Assembly (NCBI RefSeq): GCF_004153455.1
Contig: NZ_SDQE01000001.1
Coordinates: forward strand, 434,001-498,000
Length of the DNA stretch: 64,000 bases
Direction of reading: 5' to 3'
Source: Allopusillimonas ginsengisoli
GTDB lineage: Bacteria; Pseudomonadota; Gammaproteobacteria; Burkholderiales; Burkholderiaceae_B
Made by a program: the position numbers and the translations under genes. Positions 9,556-18,557 of the stretch are shown piece by piece. Every line of letters begins with the position of its first letter. Position 1 is the first letter of the stretch. The notes below the pieces were generated by a model. That model was given only the letters and a program-made list of their open reading frames with translations. It did not search any database and was not told the DNA's origin.

Positions 9556-10446
9556 ATGCATAACTTTATGAAGCTGCTATCCACAGCGCTCTCTATGCTG
9601 TTATTTTCGTATAGTATTTCGTTTTCTCGACCGGCAATGGCAGCCAGTTTTGATTGTTCACGCGCTGCCTCAGACGTAGAGATTATGATCTGTCAGAATC
9701 AGGAGTTGTCTTCATTAGATGAAGCAATGGCTGTGGAATATGAGGCTGCTGCATATCGGGGATCCAAAAATGACGTTCTGTTAGAGCAGCGACGCTGGCT
9801 TCGAATGGAACGGGATAAATGCCACGATGCACCGTGTTTAGAAAAAACTTATAGGGCTCGTATAGCCCGCCTAAAAAATTATGACTCCAATATTGGAAGC
9901 CAAACACCGTCTCAAGAGGACACCATAAATGAGCGCGATTTCTTCAATATCCCATTGGGCAAAAGACTCGATGGAATGCTACAAAAAAAATATTTCATAG
10001 TGCGAGCGGACATTTGCGAAAACAGCGATGCAATCAGGTCTGAGTCAATGTTGACGGACCGATCGTGCAATGTGCCCATGCTTGCTGTCGACCTTATTAC
10101 TAAAGATGGGTCTCAGTTAATAGGAATGGGGTTTATTATCGAATCGCTTGAAGGGGTCGTTGAGAGCTTGGAACTACACGTTCAAGTTGCGACGGCAGGC
10201 CCACATCGGCAGCAGGCGCCGGATGAGATTGTTAGTTACTTTTGGAGTACCGTTAAGCGATTTGAGTCAGAGCGGGTTGGTGCAACCAAAAGAAGTAAAC
10301 GGGATCATAATTCCGTGTCAAAATATTTTTTTGACGCGAGGACTACTTTAATTTTAACCTTAAACGCCCATGCTCCTGATTCTCCTCATGTCGCTAGTAT
10401 CTTGACCAGCACTGAGGCCGTTCGAAGAAGAACATCGTCTAATTAG
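9556..10446 (+). CDS. Exported LprI-like (DUF1311) domain protein
   Basis: About 296 residues from the ATG at 9556. A hydrophobic signal segment (MKLLSTALSMLLFSYSISF, cleavage near AMAA) leads to a mature N-terminus beginning with the LprI/DUF1311 domain: FDCSRAASDVEIMICQNQEL, LDEAMAVEYEAA, a QRRWLRMERDKC segment and CLEKTYRARIARL, with paired cysteines. Founding members inhibit lysozyme; whether this one does is unknown. The C-terminal ~190 residues are not recognised. Several ATGs (9544, 9556, 9568) are possible; 9556 has the best upstream GGGA. The GC content is low, and IS remnants lie on both sides, which suggests horizontal acquisition. Confidence 0.75.
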   Translation: MHNFMKLLSTALSMLLFSYSISFSRPAMAASFDCSRAASDVEIMICQNQELSSLDEAMAVEYEAAAYRGSKNDVLLEQRRWLRMERDKCHDAPCLEKTYRARIARLKNYDSNIGSQTPSQEDTINERDFFNIPLGKRLDGMLQKKYFIVRADICENSDAIRSESMLTDRSCNVPMLAVDLITKDGSQLIGMGFIIESLEGVVESLELHVQVATAGPHRQQAPDEIVSYFWSTVKRFESERVGATKRSKRDHNSVSKYFFDARTTLILTLNAHAPDSPHVASILTSTEAVRRRTSSN

Positions 10447-10507
10447 CGTAGTTTATTCTATTCACAATATGGTCTGTATGAATAACCTAATCAGACAGGC
10501 AAGCAGG

Positions 10508-10660
10508 GGCCCTAGTGCAATCGTCAGTGGTTGAAGAAACGCATCCAAGCACCGATTACGGGGCCGACATGTTTTTGGGATTCGAAACGGTGCCGGTGCG
10601 CGCATTGCTCTTTCAACGTCCTGATGTTCCGTTCAATCATGTAGTTCTGTTGGGTACATT
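10508..10660 (-). pseudogene. Fragment of IS3-family transposase orfB (inverted relative to 8.2-8.8 kb copy)
   Basis: Leftward translation gives IERNIRTLKEQCAHRHRFES and then a degraded stretch ending AWMRFFNH, the same C-terminal block of OrfB as in the 8.2-8.8 kb remnant but on the other strand. Stops follow. Only about 150 bp remain. The two fragments bracket the DUF4268 and LprI-like genes as inverted copies. Confidence 0.7.
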
Positions 10661-10691
10661 GGGGCTGATCTGCGCGGGAATTTCCTACTAA

Positions 10692-11793
10692 TGAGAACTA
10701 GAGATTCTGGCCTAGATTATTAGTTCTTCGTTCAATGTTCCCACGAACGACCGTAGGGTCAGGTAATTCAGGCTGGAATGCGGTCTGATCTCATTGTAGT
10801 GGCGACACCAGTTTTCAATGATGACTTTGGCTTTCAAGCGGTTGCGGAATCATTCCATGGACGGGCATTCATCCCGGAACTTACCGTTGAAGCTTTCGTT
10901 GGTGCCGTTTTGCCAGGGCTAGCACGGTTTAATCAGAATGGTTTCCAGCTTCTCGTTCACTGCCCATTGCAACAATTGGGTACTGACGAACTCCGGACCA
11001 TAGTACCTTCTGGGTAAGTCTTTAAAAGTCAGTCGCTTTTCGTCAATACTGTCGAGACCGACTAACAACACTGAAGGACAGGTGATGAATGACTCAACTC
11101 AGAGTAACAAACCAATTGCTTTAGTGGCGCTCGACATTGCAAAGAACAGGCACGACGCACTGATCCTACTGCCGTCTGGCGTTTCAGTGTCTGACCATTG
11201 GCGCAGGCTTCGTACACGAAGTCATAGCACCACACGCTGTTTCTGCCAGTTGGCAGGCACTTGTACTCTCCTGCCTCACGCCGTAGGCGTGAACAGCGCT
11301 TTGGGCCGATCTGGAGACCTTCACGGCTTAGGAATACACGAATATGACGCGAACCAAAGTGCGGGTACTGACTTGACAGGCGTTGCCTCAGCTGAATTAC
11401 CGGGGCATCCTTCATGGGCATCTTCATGCGTGTGATACAAACCGGAACGGGAAATGACATATCGCGCATGCTCAAGTCAGGGCTGCGCGTTCACTACTGT
11501 TTTGCGTTGATCTCCGTCATGACATCGATTTCGAGGTCACGATCAACCAACAGCTAGCGTAGCCGCACGTTCTCCACCTCCAGCCATTGAGTCATGGAGT
11601 CATTTAACTGCGTCGGTTTCCCTGCTGTCGAACTTCTTGCGCCAGGCGTAAATCGTCGCCTCGCTCACCCCATGGCGCTGGCCACCTCAACGATGATGTC
11701 CTTGTCAGTCTCACGCAGGATCCCGACGATATGATCATCGCGGTATCACATCTTCTTCATGTGCCTTTCGCTATCTAAGAGACTCGGAACTCA
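10692..11793 (-). mobile_element. Degraded IS3-family element (orfA + orfB), split by an IS110 fragment
   Basis: Leftward from about 11760, an OrfA remnant reads DHIVGILRETDKDI and DRDLEIDVMTEINAK with stops and a frameshift. OrfB follows with QYPHFGSRHIRVFLSREGL and VWCYDFVYEACANGQTLKRQ (11180-11400), then after an interruption YYGPEFVSTQLLQWAVNEK, ESFNGKFRDECPSME, and VIIENWCRHYNEIRPHSSLN up to a TAG at 10712. Imperfect terminal repeats may start with TGAG at 10692 and, on the other strand, at 11793. It is non-functional: several stop codons, and about 170 bp of foreign sequence at 11012-11180. Confidence 0.75.
11012..11180 (+). mobile_element. IS110-family transposase N-terminal fragment
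   Basis: From ATG 11085 the frame encodes 32 residues including PIALVALDIAKNRHDAL, the DEDD-type N-terminus of IS110 transposases (first catalytic Asp in ALDIAK). It then ends abruptly in IS3 OrfB sequence on the opposite strand. The upstream ~70 bp probably are the element's 5' non-coding end. This is a truncated insertion inside the older IS3 remnant. Confidence 0.65.
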
Positions 11794-12203
11794 CCACTGG
11801 TACGACGACAATAGTTCAAAAGACAAGTACCGTACATATAGCGCGGCGACTGCTCGACGCGGTCAAGCAACGTTGCGGCGCCTGCGATGACGCCCACAAG
11901 CATAGATTCCCTGCAACTTTGCCATTATTCTTCCGTCAGGTACAGAGACTGCAATGGCGTAGTCATAAAGCTAAATCACACGAACTCGTCGCGGCGTTTC
12001 GAAGCGCGTGTGGAAAGGCTTAAAATACCCAGGCCTCCCTATCCATTGGTCTCGATGGAGGGGCCAGGCGAATGCGAAGGGGCGCTACCTCTTCAAATAA
12101 TCATTACAATTTTGGTTCCCAGTCACGGACGATGCAAGGACTCTGAGAGCCAGTACATTGCGTGCCGCTCAAGCGCTTACTCAGTTGTTTTACGAGAGAA
12201 ACA
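11794..12203. other. Intergenic region, no gene recognised
   Basis: About 410 bp between the IS remnants and tRNA-Arg. Short open frames here have no recognisable protein and no convincing ribosome sites. I see no RNA gene or strong hairpin terminator in it. Confidence 0.5.
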
Positions 12204-12280
12204 TGGCGTCGCGGACAGGAATCGAACCCGTAACCCCCGGCTTAGAAGGCCGGTGCTCTATCCGGTTGAGCTACCGCGAC
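12204..12280 (-). tRNA. tRNA-Arg (anticodon UCU)
   Basis: A 77-base cloverleaf read leftward from 12280. The acceptor stem GTCGCGG pairs with CCGCGAC. The anticodon stem CCGGC/GCCGG encloses the loop CTTCTAA, with anticodon TCT at 12246-12244. The T-arm contains GGTTCGATTCC, and the 3' CCA is encoded (12206-12204). It decodes AGA. Confidence 0.95.
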
Positions 12281-12293
12281 GAGAAAGCGTTTG

Positions 12294-12299
12294 ATTATA
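12294..12299 (-). promoter_or_regulatory. -10 box of tRNA-Arg promoter
   Basis: A perfect TATAAT, read leftward at 12299-12294, lies 13 bases before the first tRNA base. A weaker TTGGCG candidate -35 lies 19 bases upstream (12324-12319). Confidence 0.55.
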
Positions 12300-12451
12300 T
12301 ATTGACATGCAGCCCCAACGCCAAATGCCCCCCTTTGCAATGCTTATCACAACCTACGCGCGCCACTTGCGCATTTCTTTACAATACGTAGCGTCCTTTT
12401 TTAAAGCCAGTGTTACAGTTTCTTCTCACTGTCGTCAACCACACAAACTTC

Positions 12452-13759
12452 ATGCATTGCTCTCTCTTGTCGGCCAGACTGACGCTCGGCGTTGCACTTG
12501 CTGTCGGCTCGCTCCTGGCCTGTGACCCCACCTATGCGGGTATCAGCTACAAGCTTTCTCAGACCCAGGCCGCGCCGGGTGACATCATCAAAATTACCGC
12601 AGTGCTCTTCAATGACACAGATACCGCCATGGACTGGACTGCGCCCAAGACCCTTGTCGTCCAATGGCGCGGGCCAAACGGCCAGGCCACGCGCAGCATG
12701 GCCTATCTTGCCGAAGGGCAGGGTCCCTTCACCGTGCCCGTCAACAATTTTGTGCAGATCAGCTGGCGCGCCACTGTACCGAGCGAAGTGCAAGGCCTGC
12801 AGGCCGTCAATGTCGAGGGAGACTCGACACTGCTGGCGCTGGATGCCAGCCAGCCGGGCCAGGGACAGGTGGCGGCGGCGCCGGCAATAGGCCCGGTCGT
12901 AGACGCGGGCAAGGCTGGCGATACCGGCGCACCCGATCCGGCGCTGCCCAGCGGCGACGTCATTGCCGCCGGTGCGCCACTGCACGCAGGCCCAGCGCCT
13001 GCCTCCACACCCGCGCCAGTCAATACAGCATCATCCGGCTTCGAGAATTTTCGCAACTCGCTTCAGCCCTACGAACCCGTTTATTTTGCGGTGGGCAATC
13101 ATGACGGACGCTTTGCCCGCTATCAGATCAGCCTGAAGTACCGCCTGTTCCGCCCTCAAGATCCCTCCAGGCCCGACTTTATCGACAACTTCTACCTGGG
13201 CTATACCCAAACCGCGTTGTGGGACTTGTCCTCCGACTCCTCCCCGTTCGTCGATACATCCTTCAAGCCCAGCGTGTTCTGGCGCAAGGATGCCTTGTGG
13301 CAATCCCAAGACAAACAATGGTTTGCCGGCCTGCAGACGGGTATCGAGCATGAATCCAACGGCAAGGCCAAAGACGACTCTCGTTCGCTCAATTTCTTTT
13401 ATGTGCAGCCAGAGTTCAACTACCGCTTGAGCGGCGGCAGCACACTGACGTTTTCGCCAAGAGTCAAAACCTACTTCGGCGTTGCCGACAATCCCGATTA
13501 CGCGGACTACTATGGCCATGTCGATTGGAAACTGCGCTGGGCCCAGGACAACGGCCTGGTGCTGACCGGGCTGTATCGCGATGGCGACGGCAGCCGCTAC
13601 GCGACACAAGTGGAGGCCGCCTGGCCGCTGCGCCGCACCTTCATCAACATGAATGGCTATCTTTACGCGCAATACACCAAGGGCTACGGCGATACGCTGC
13701 TCAACTATAACCACAAGACGGGATCGCAGTTCCGTATTGGCCTGGCCTTGATTCCTTGA
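12452..13759 (+). CDS. pldA: Outer-membrane phospholipase A1 (OMPLA)
   Basis: A 435-aa outer-membrane phospholipase. A signal peptide ends near TYAG. An N-terminal extension of roughly 180 residues rich in Pro/Ala precedes the beta-barrel, which makes it longer than E. coli PldA (about 270 mature residues). The barrel carries the catalytic signature HESNG with H300 and S302, and N314 in SRSLN at the spacing expected of the His-Ser-Asn triad. It hydrolyses acyl chains of phospholipids in the outer leaflet when the membrane is disturbed. ATG 12452 was chosen because the signal peptide starts there. It converges with the LysR gene 57 bp downstream. Confidence 0.88.
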   Translation: MHCSLLSARLTLGVALAVGSLLACDPTYAGISYKLSQTQAAPGDIIKITAVLFNDTDTAMDWTAPKTLVVQWRGPNGQATRSMAYLAEGQGPFTVPVNNFVQISWRATVPSEVQGLQAVNVEGDSTLLALDASQPGQGQVAAAPAIGPVVDAGKAGDTGAPDPALPSGDVIAAGAPLHAGPAPASTPAPVNTASSGFENFRNSLQPYEPVYFAVGNHDGRFARYQISLKYRLFRPQDPSRPDFIDNFYLGYTQTALWDLSSDSSPFVDTSFKPSVFWRKDALWQSQDKQWFAGLQTGIEHESNGKAKDDSRSLNFFYVQPEFNYRLSGGSTLTFSPRVKTYFGVADNPDYADYYGHVDWKLRWAQDNGLVLTGLYRDGDGSRYATQVEAAWPLRRTFINMNGYLYAQYTKGYGDTLLNYNHKTGSQFRIGLALIP

Positions 13760-13816
13760 CCGCAGCCGCGCGAGGGTGCGCGCCATGTGTCCGCTGCCCG
13801 GCCACGCCCTCGCCTG

Positions 13817-14752
13817 CTAGGCGCCGGATGTCGCGGCGCCTTCTCCCCAGCCTTCGCAGGCTTGCACCAGGAATTGCCTGAACGCGTCCGGCAAGCCGGT
13901 GGGCTCGCGCCGCGCAGGCCACAATAGCCCGACATCCATGGGAGCGACCGCATCCGATATTGGGATACCCACAATTTTCTTGCCTTCCAGCGACCAGGGC
14001 CGGTAGACGAGATCAGAAAGAATGGACACGCCAAAACCATACGCCACCAGACCGCGCAGCGCCTCAAGCGAGCTGGTGCGCATTGCGACCTTCAGATCAA
14101 CCTTTCGGCCCGCCCAGTGCCGCAGCGCGGCGGCATCGGCGTCGTCTACAGTCAGCAGAATATAGGGATGCCGGGCGATTTCATCGAGGCTGACAATAGG
14201 CTGGCTGGCCAGTGGATGATCCGCCCCCGCCCACAACCGTCGCCGTGAACGCACCAGCAGATGCTGACCATGGCGACGGCCGGGCGCTATATTGGATAGC
14301 AAGCCTATGCCCAGGTCGATAGTGCCCTGTTCAAGTGACACCTCAAGCTCACAGCGATCCATATCGACAAGGTCAATTTCCACCTGCGGATAGCTGCGCT
14401 TGAAGCGGCTAAGGAGATCCGGCAGAAAGTAGCCCAGAACAGTATAGGTGGCGGCAATACGTATGGTGCCCTGCGCCGTCTGCGGTACCAGGCTGGCGTG
14501 GCGCATCGCATCGTTGACTGAATCCATGACATGGCGTGCATGGTGAAAAAAAACCTGCCCTTCCGGCGTCAGTGCCACGCCGTGTGGCAAGCGATCAAAC
14601 AGGCGCACCTTGAGCTTGCCTTCCAGCGCCTGCACCGCGCTGGTTACCGCCGACTGCGATACATGCTCCTGCACGGCTGCGGAGGAAAACCGCCCTGTTG
14701 TCGCAGCCGCAATGAAATAGCGGAACTGCCGCAGTGTGACTTCGCTTTTCAT
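13817..14752 (-). CDS. LysR-family transcriptional regulator
   Basis: A 311-aa LysR regulator. The N-terminal winged helix-turn-helix (LRQFRYFIAAATTGRFSSAA, QSAVTSAVQALEGKL, LFDRLPHGVALTPEG) is followed by an effector-binding domain (TIRIAATYTVLGYFLPDLL, then DLGIGLLSN). It is divergent from the indolepyruvate oxidoreductase gene across 154 bp holding an inverted-repeat LysR-type site. It most likely controls that gene, sensing an aryl-2-oxoacid or related catabolite. The effector is inference. Confidence 0.92.
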   Translation of the reverse strand: MKSEVTLRQFRYFIAAATTGRFSSAAVQEHVSQSAVTSAVQALEGKLKVRLFDRLPHGVALTPEGQVFFHHARHVMDSVNDAMRHASLVPQTAQGTIRIAATYTVLGYFLPDLLSRFKRSYPQVEIDLVDMDRCELEVSLEQGTIDLGIGLLSNIAPGRRHGQHLLVRSRRRLWAGADHPLASQPIVSLDEIARHPYILLTVDDADAAALRHWAGRKVDLKVAMRTSSLEALRGLVAYGFGVSILSDLVYRPWSLEGKKIVGIPISDAVAPMDVGLLWPARREPTGLPDAFRQFLVQACEGWGEGAATSGA

Positions 14753-14828
14753 GGATATCCTCTGGAAAACCCGTTCCGTCCGAAAGAGAAGCAGCCAACG
14801 GTTTTTTTTATACCTGATAGCTGAAAAT

Positions 14829-14846
14829 TTGATTTTACGATATCAA
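14829..14846 (+). promoter_or_regulatory. Putative LysR-regulator binding site
   Basis: An interrupted palindrome TTGAT-N8-ATCAA lies in the divergent promoter region, about 60 bp upstream of the oxidoreductase ATG and 77 bp upstream of the LysR ATG. The T-N11-A geometry matches LysR-type activator sites. A TACACT (14857-14862) may be the -10 of the rightward promoter. Confidence 0.5.
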
Positions 14847-14906
14847 AGACAACACCTACACTATTCCAACGGGATTCAAACGACGAACGAATGGAGACAA
14901 CCCGCC

Positions 14907-17900
14907 ATGAACGCCCCACTCGATCCGGCGATGCTGTCAGCACTTGCCCAGGTCAGCCTCGACGACAAATACACCCTGGAAAAAGGCCGCGCATACATGA
15001 GCGGCACACAGGCGCTGGTGCGGCTGCCCATGCTGCAAAAAGCGCGCGACCAGGCAGCCGGCCTGAACACCGCGGGGTTTATCTCCGGCTACCGGGGTTC
15101 TCCACTGGGCGCGCTCGACCTGGCGCTGTGGAAAGCCAAGCAGCACCTGAGCGACAACGACATCGTGTTCCAGCCTGGCCTGAACGAAGATTTGGCCGCA
15201 ACATCGATATGGGGCACGCAGCAGGTATCGCTGACGCCGCACGCGACGCGCGATGGCGTGTTTGCCATGTGGTACGGCAAGGGCCCGGGAGTGGACCGCT
15301 CCATGGATGTCCTCAAGCATGCCAACGCGGCCGGCAGTTCCCTGCACGGCGGCGTGCTGGTGCTGGCCGGCGACGATCACGGCGCCAAGTCTTCGACGGT
15401 TGCGCACCAGTCCGAACATGACTTTGTCTCGGCGGGGATACCGGTGCTTTATCCGTCCAACGTACAGGAATACCTGGATTATGGCCTGCACGGCTGGGCC
15501 ATGAGCCGATATTCGGGGCTGTGGGTGTCCATGAAATGCGTCACCGAGGTCGTCGAGTCGACGGCTTCGGTAGATATCGATCCCGACCGCGCTCGCATCG
15601 TGATTCCCGAAGATTTCGCTTTGCCGCCTGGCGGGCTGAGCATTCGCTGGCCTGATCCGCCCCTGGATCAGGAGGCCCGCCTGATCGACTACAAATGGTA
15701 TGCAGCCTTGGCGTATACGCGGGCCAATAGGCTGAATCGCATTGTGATCGACTCGCCCAGGCCTCGTCTGGGCATCATGACAGCCGGCAAGGCCTATCTG
15801 GACACGCGGCAGGCGTTGATCGAGCTGGGACTGGACGAAGCCGCCTGTGCGCAGTTGGGTATACGGTTGATGAAAATCGGCTGCGTCTGGCCGCTCAATG
15901 CCCAGGATGCGCGCGAGTTTGCAACAGGGCTGGACGAAATTCTGGTGGTGGAAGAAAAACGCCAGATTCTCGAATATGCGCTCAAGGAAGAACTCTATAA
16001 CTGGCGTGACGACGTACGCCCCCACGTCTACGGCAAGTTCGACGAAAAAGACAATGCCGGCGGTGAATGGTCAGTTCCTCGCGGCCAATGGTTACTGCCT
16101 GCGCGCGGAGAGCTCTCACCCGCCATCATTGCCCGGGCCATCGCGCGGCGCCTTGAAAGGGTAGCCATGCCGGACGAACTGCGTGCGCGCATTGCCACGC
16201 GCATCGCCATCATCGACGCCAAGGAACGCGAAGCGACCAACCATACGGCTGCGCCCGATCGCAAGCCATGGTTCTGTTCGGGCTGCCCGCACAACACGTC
16301 TACCCGTGTCCCCGAGGGCTCGCGGGCCCTGGCAGGCATAGGCTGCCACTATATGGCAATCTGGATGGATCGCGACACGGCAACATTCAGCCACATGGGC
16401 GGCGAAGGTGTAGCATGGATAGGCCAGCGCCACTTCACGGACGAGAACCACATCTTCGCCAATCTGGGAGATGGCACTTACTTTCATTCCGGCATACTCG
16501 CCGTGCGCGCATCGATCGCCGCCAACTCCAATATTACCTACAAGATCCTGTACAACGACGCCGTCGCCATGACTGGCGGGCAGCCGGTGGACGGCATCCT
16601 GAAAGTAACCGATGTCATTGCCCAGGTACATGCCGAGGGCGCGCGCAAAGTCGTTGTCGTGACGGATGAGCCCGAAAAATACAAGGGCGTTGCATTGGCT
16701 GGCAATGCGCCGGTCTACCATCGCGACGAACTTGACCGCGTACAGCGTGAACTGCGTGATATCGAAGGCACCACCGTACTGGTGTATGACCAAACATGTG
16801 CCACGGAGAAGCGCCGCCGACGCAAGCGCGGCGCCTATCCAGACCCTGCCCGCCGCGTATTCATCAACGATGCCGTGTGTGAAGGCTGCGGCGACTGTTC
16901 GGTGAAATCCAACTGCCTGTCGGTGGAACCGCTGGATACGCCGCTGGGCACCAAACGGCGCATCAACCAGTCGTCGTGCAACAAGGATTATTCCTGTGTC
17001 AACGGTTTTTGCCCAAGCTTTGTCACAGCCGAAGGTGCGCAGGTCAAAAAGCCTGTGGGCGCCGACGCCGCCGCGAACGACACGACGGTCCAGGCGAATT
17101 CCTCCGCGCCCAAGGCCCTCAATACCGACCTGCCCTTGCCGCATATACCGAATCTGGACAGCACCTATGGCATTCTGGTTACCGGTATAGGCGGCACCGG
17201 CGTTGTCACCATAGGCGGTCTGCTGGGCATGGCCGCCCATCTGGAAAACCGTGGAGTCACCGTGCTGGACATGGCAGGGCTGGCGCAAAAAGGCGGCGCA
17301 GTGCTCAGCCATGTGCAGTTGGCGCCCCACCCCTCTGATCTTCACGCCACACGCATTGCCACAGGCGAAGCCAAACTCATCATTGGCTGCGACGCCATCG
17401 TGACCTCTGCCGCCGATGTGCTGGGCAAAGTGCTCAAAGGGCGTACCCAGGCAGCGATCAACAGTGCGGCCATCCCGACAGCCGACCTCATCCACAACCC
17501 CAAGTGGCGCTTTCCGCAAGAGGCAGCCAGTCAACGCCTGACCGATGCGATGGGCGAAGGCTGCGCCTTTCTGGATGCCAACGCCCTCGCTGTACACCTG
17601 CTGGGCGATGCCATCTACGCCAACCCCTTGCTGCTGGGCTATGCCTGGCAAAAAGGCTGGGTGCCGCTTTCGCAGGAAAGCCTGCTGCGTGCCATTGAAC
17701 TGAATGGCGTCATGGTCGACAAGAACCTGGCCGCTTTCGAGTGGGGCCGCGCCGTCGCGCACCTGGGCGCGGACGCGGTCGCGCCGGAGCTGCCCGCTTC
17801 CGCCAGCATTCAAGCGCAGGAAGCGAGCCGCGGCGATACCCATCGCCGTATCATCGCGATGCCCGAGGCACTGGATACCCTGATTGATCGCCAGGCCCAG

Positions 17901-18539
17901 CGCCTGGCCGACTATCAGAACAAGGCGTATGCGCGCCAATACCGGAATGCCATCCAACGCATACGCGAGAAGGAATCCAGCCTGACGTCTGGCCAGGCGG
18001 GACGACTCACCCGCGCAGTCGCCAACAATCTGGCCAAACTCATGGCCTATAAAGATGAGTATGAAGTAGCCCGTCTGTATACCGATCCGGAGTTCACTCG
18101 CAAGCTGCGCGAGCAGTTCGAGGGTGAGCCGGGCAAGGACTACACATTGCGCTTTCATCTGGCTCCGCCCCTGCTCGCACGCAAGAATGAGAAAGGGGAA
18201 CTGGTCAAGCGCAGTTACGGGCCCTGGATGATGCGTGCCTTTGGCATGCTGGCGCGCCTGAAGGCCCTGCGCGGCACGCCGCTGGACGTATTCGGCAGGA
18301 CGGCGGAGCGGCGCATGGAACGGCAGTTGATGCAGGAGTACTTCGCCCTGGTCGACGAGTTCTGTCGCAGTCTGTCAGAGCGGAATCTGGCCATTGCGCT
18401 GGAGTTGGCCTCGCTGCCGGATGATATCCGGGGCTTCGGTCATGTGAAGGACAAGAATGTGCTGGCCGCGCAGGCCCGGCGCTCGGAACTACTGCAGCAA
18501 TATCGCCACGGCAAGGCGCTGGAGGGCGAGGCCGCCTAG
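14907..18539 (+). CDS. Indolepyruvate:ferredoxin oxidoreductase family protein (fused alpha-beta-gamma)
   Basis: A 1210-aa fused 2-oxoacid oxidoreductase that decarboxylates arylpyruvates (indolepyruvate, phenylpyruvate) to aryl-acyl-CoA using thiamine diphosphate and Fe-S centres. The N-terminal pyrimidine-binding domain has FISGYRGSPLGALDLALW. The central diphosphate-binding domain has CSGCPHNTSTRVPEGS and GIGCHYMAIWMD. A cysteine-rich segment (CEGCGDCSVKSNC, then CNKDYSCVNGFCP) marks Fe-S ligands. The gamma domain begins GIGGTGVVTIGGLLGMAAHL. ATG 14907 follows GGAGA at 14893; the longer upstream frame is unconserved. It is divergent from its probable LysR regulator. Its 3' end lies 18 bp from the end of the convergent Liv operon, which may import the amino-acid precursor. 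Confidence 0.92.
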   Translation: MNAPLDPAMLSALAQVSLDDKYTLEKGRAYMSGTQALVRLPMLQKARDQAAGLNTAGFISGYRGSPLGALDLALWKAKQHLSDNDIVFQPGLNEDLAATSIWGTQQVSLTPHATRDGVFAMWYGKGPGVDRSMDVLKHANAAGSSLHGGVLVLAGDDHGAKSSTVAHQSEHDFVSAGIPVLYPSNVQEYLDYGLHGWAMSRYSGLWVSMKCVTEVVESTASVDIDPDRARIVIPEDFALPPGGLSIRWPDPPLDQEARLIDYKWYAALAYTRANRLNRIVIDSPRPRLGIMTAGKAYLDTRQALIELGLDEAACAQLGIRLMKIGCVWPLNAQDAREFATGLDEILVVEEKRQILEYALKEELYNWRDDVRPHVYGKFDEKDNAGGEWSVPRGQWLLPARGELSPAIIARAIARRLERVAMPDELRARIATRIAIIDAKEREATNHTAAPDRKPWFCSGCPHNTSTRVPEGSRALAGIGCHYMAIWMDRDTATFSHMGGEGVAWIGQRHFTDENHIFANLGDGTYFHSGILAVRASIAANSNITYKILYNDAVAMTGGQPVDGILKVTDVIAQVHAEGARKVVVVTDEPEKYKGVALAGNAPVYHRDELDRVQRELRDIEGTTVLVYDQTCATEKRRRRKRGAYPDPARRVFINDAVCEGCGDCSVKSNCLSVEPLDTPLGTKRRINQSSCNKDYSCVNGFCPSFVTAEGAQVKKPVGADAAANDTTVQANSSAPKALNTDLPLPHIPNLDSTYGILVTGIGGTGVVTIGGLLGMAAHLENRGVTVLDMAGLAQKGGAVLSHVQLAPHPSDLHATRIATGEAKLIIGCDAIVTSAADVLGKVLKGRTQAAINSAAIPTADLIHNPKWRFPQEAASQRLTDAMGEGCAFLDANALAVHLLGDAIYANPLLLGYAWQKGWVPLSQESLLRAIELNGVMVDKNLAAFEWGRAVAHLGADAVAPELPASASIQAQEASRGDTHRRIIAMPEALDTLIDRQAQRLADYQNKAYARQYRNAIQRIREKESSLTSGQAGRLTRAVANNLAKLMAYKDEYEVARLYTDPEFTRKLREQFEGEPGKDYTLRFHLAPPLLARKNEKGELVKRSYGPWMMRAFGMLARLKALRGTPLDVFGRTAERRMERQLMQEYFALVDEFCRSLSERNLAIALELASLPDDIRGFGHVKDKNVLAAQARRSELLQQYRHGKALEGEAA

Positions 18540-18557
18540 CATCGCGGCAGGCGCGGG

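Noticed and set aside
12158-12294. Small frame reading MASRTGIEPVTPGLEGRCS
   Set aside because: It is the antisense translation of tRNA-Arg, a common annotation artefact.
16116-18158. 680-codon open frame on the minus strand
   Set aside because: It lies opposite the indolepyruvate oxidoreductase; the long antisense frame is a by-product of high GC and codon bias. No domain is recognisable in it.
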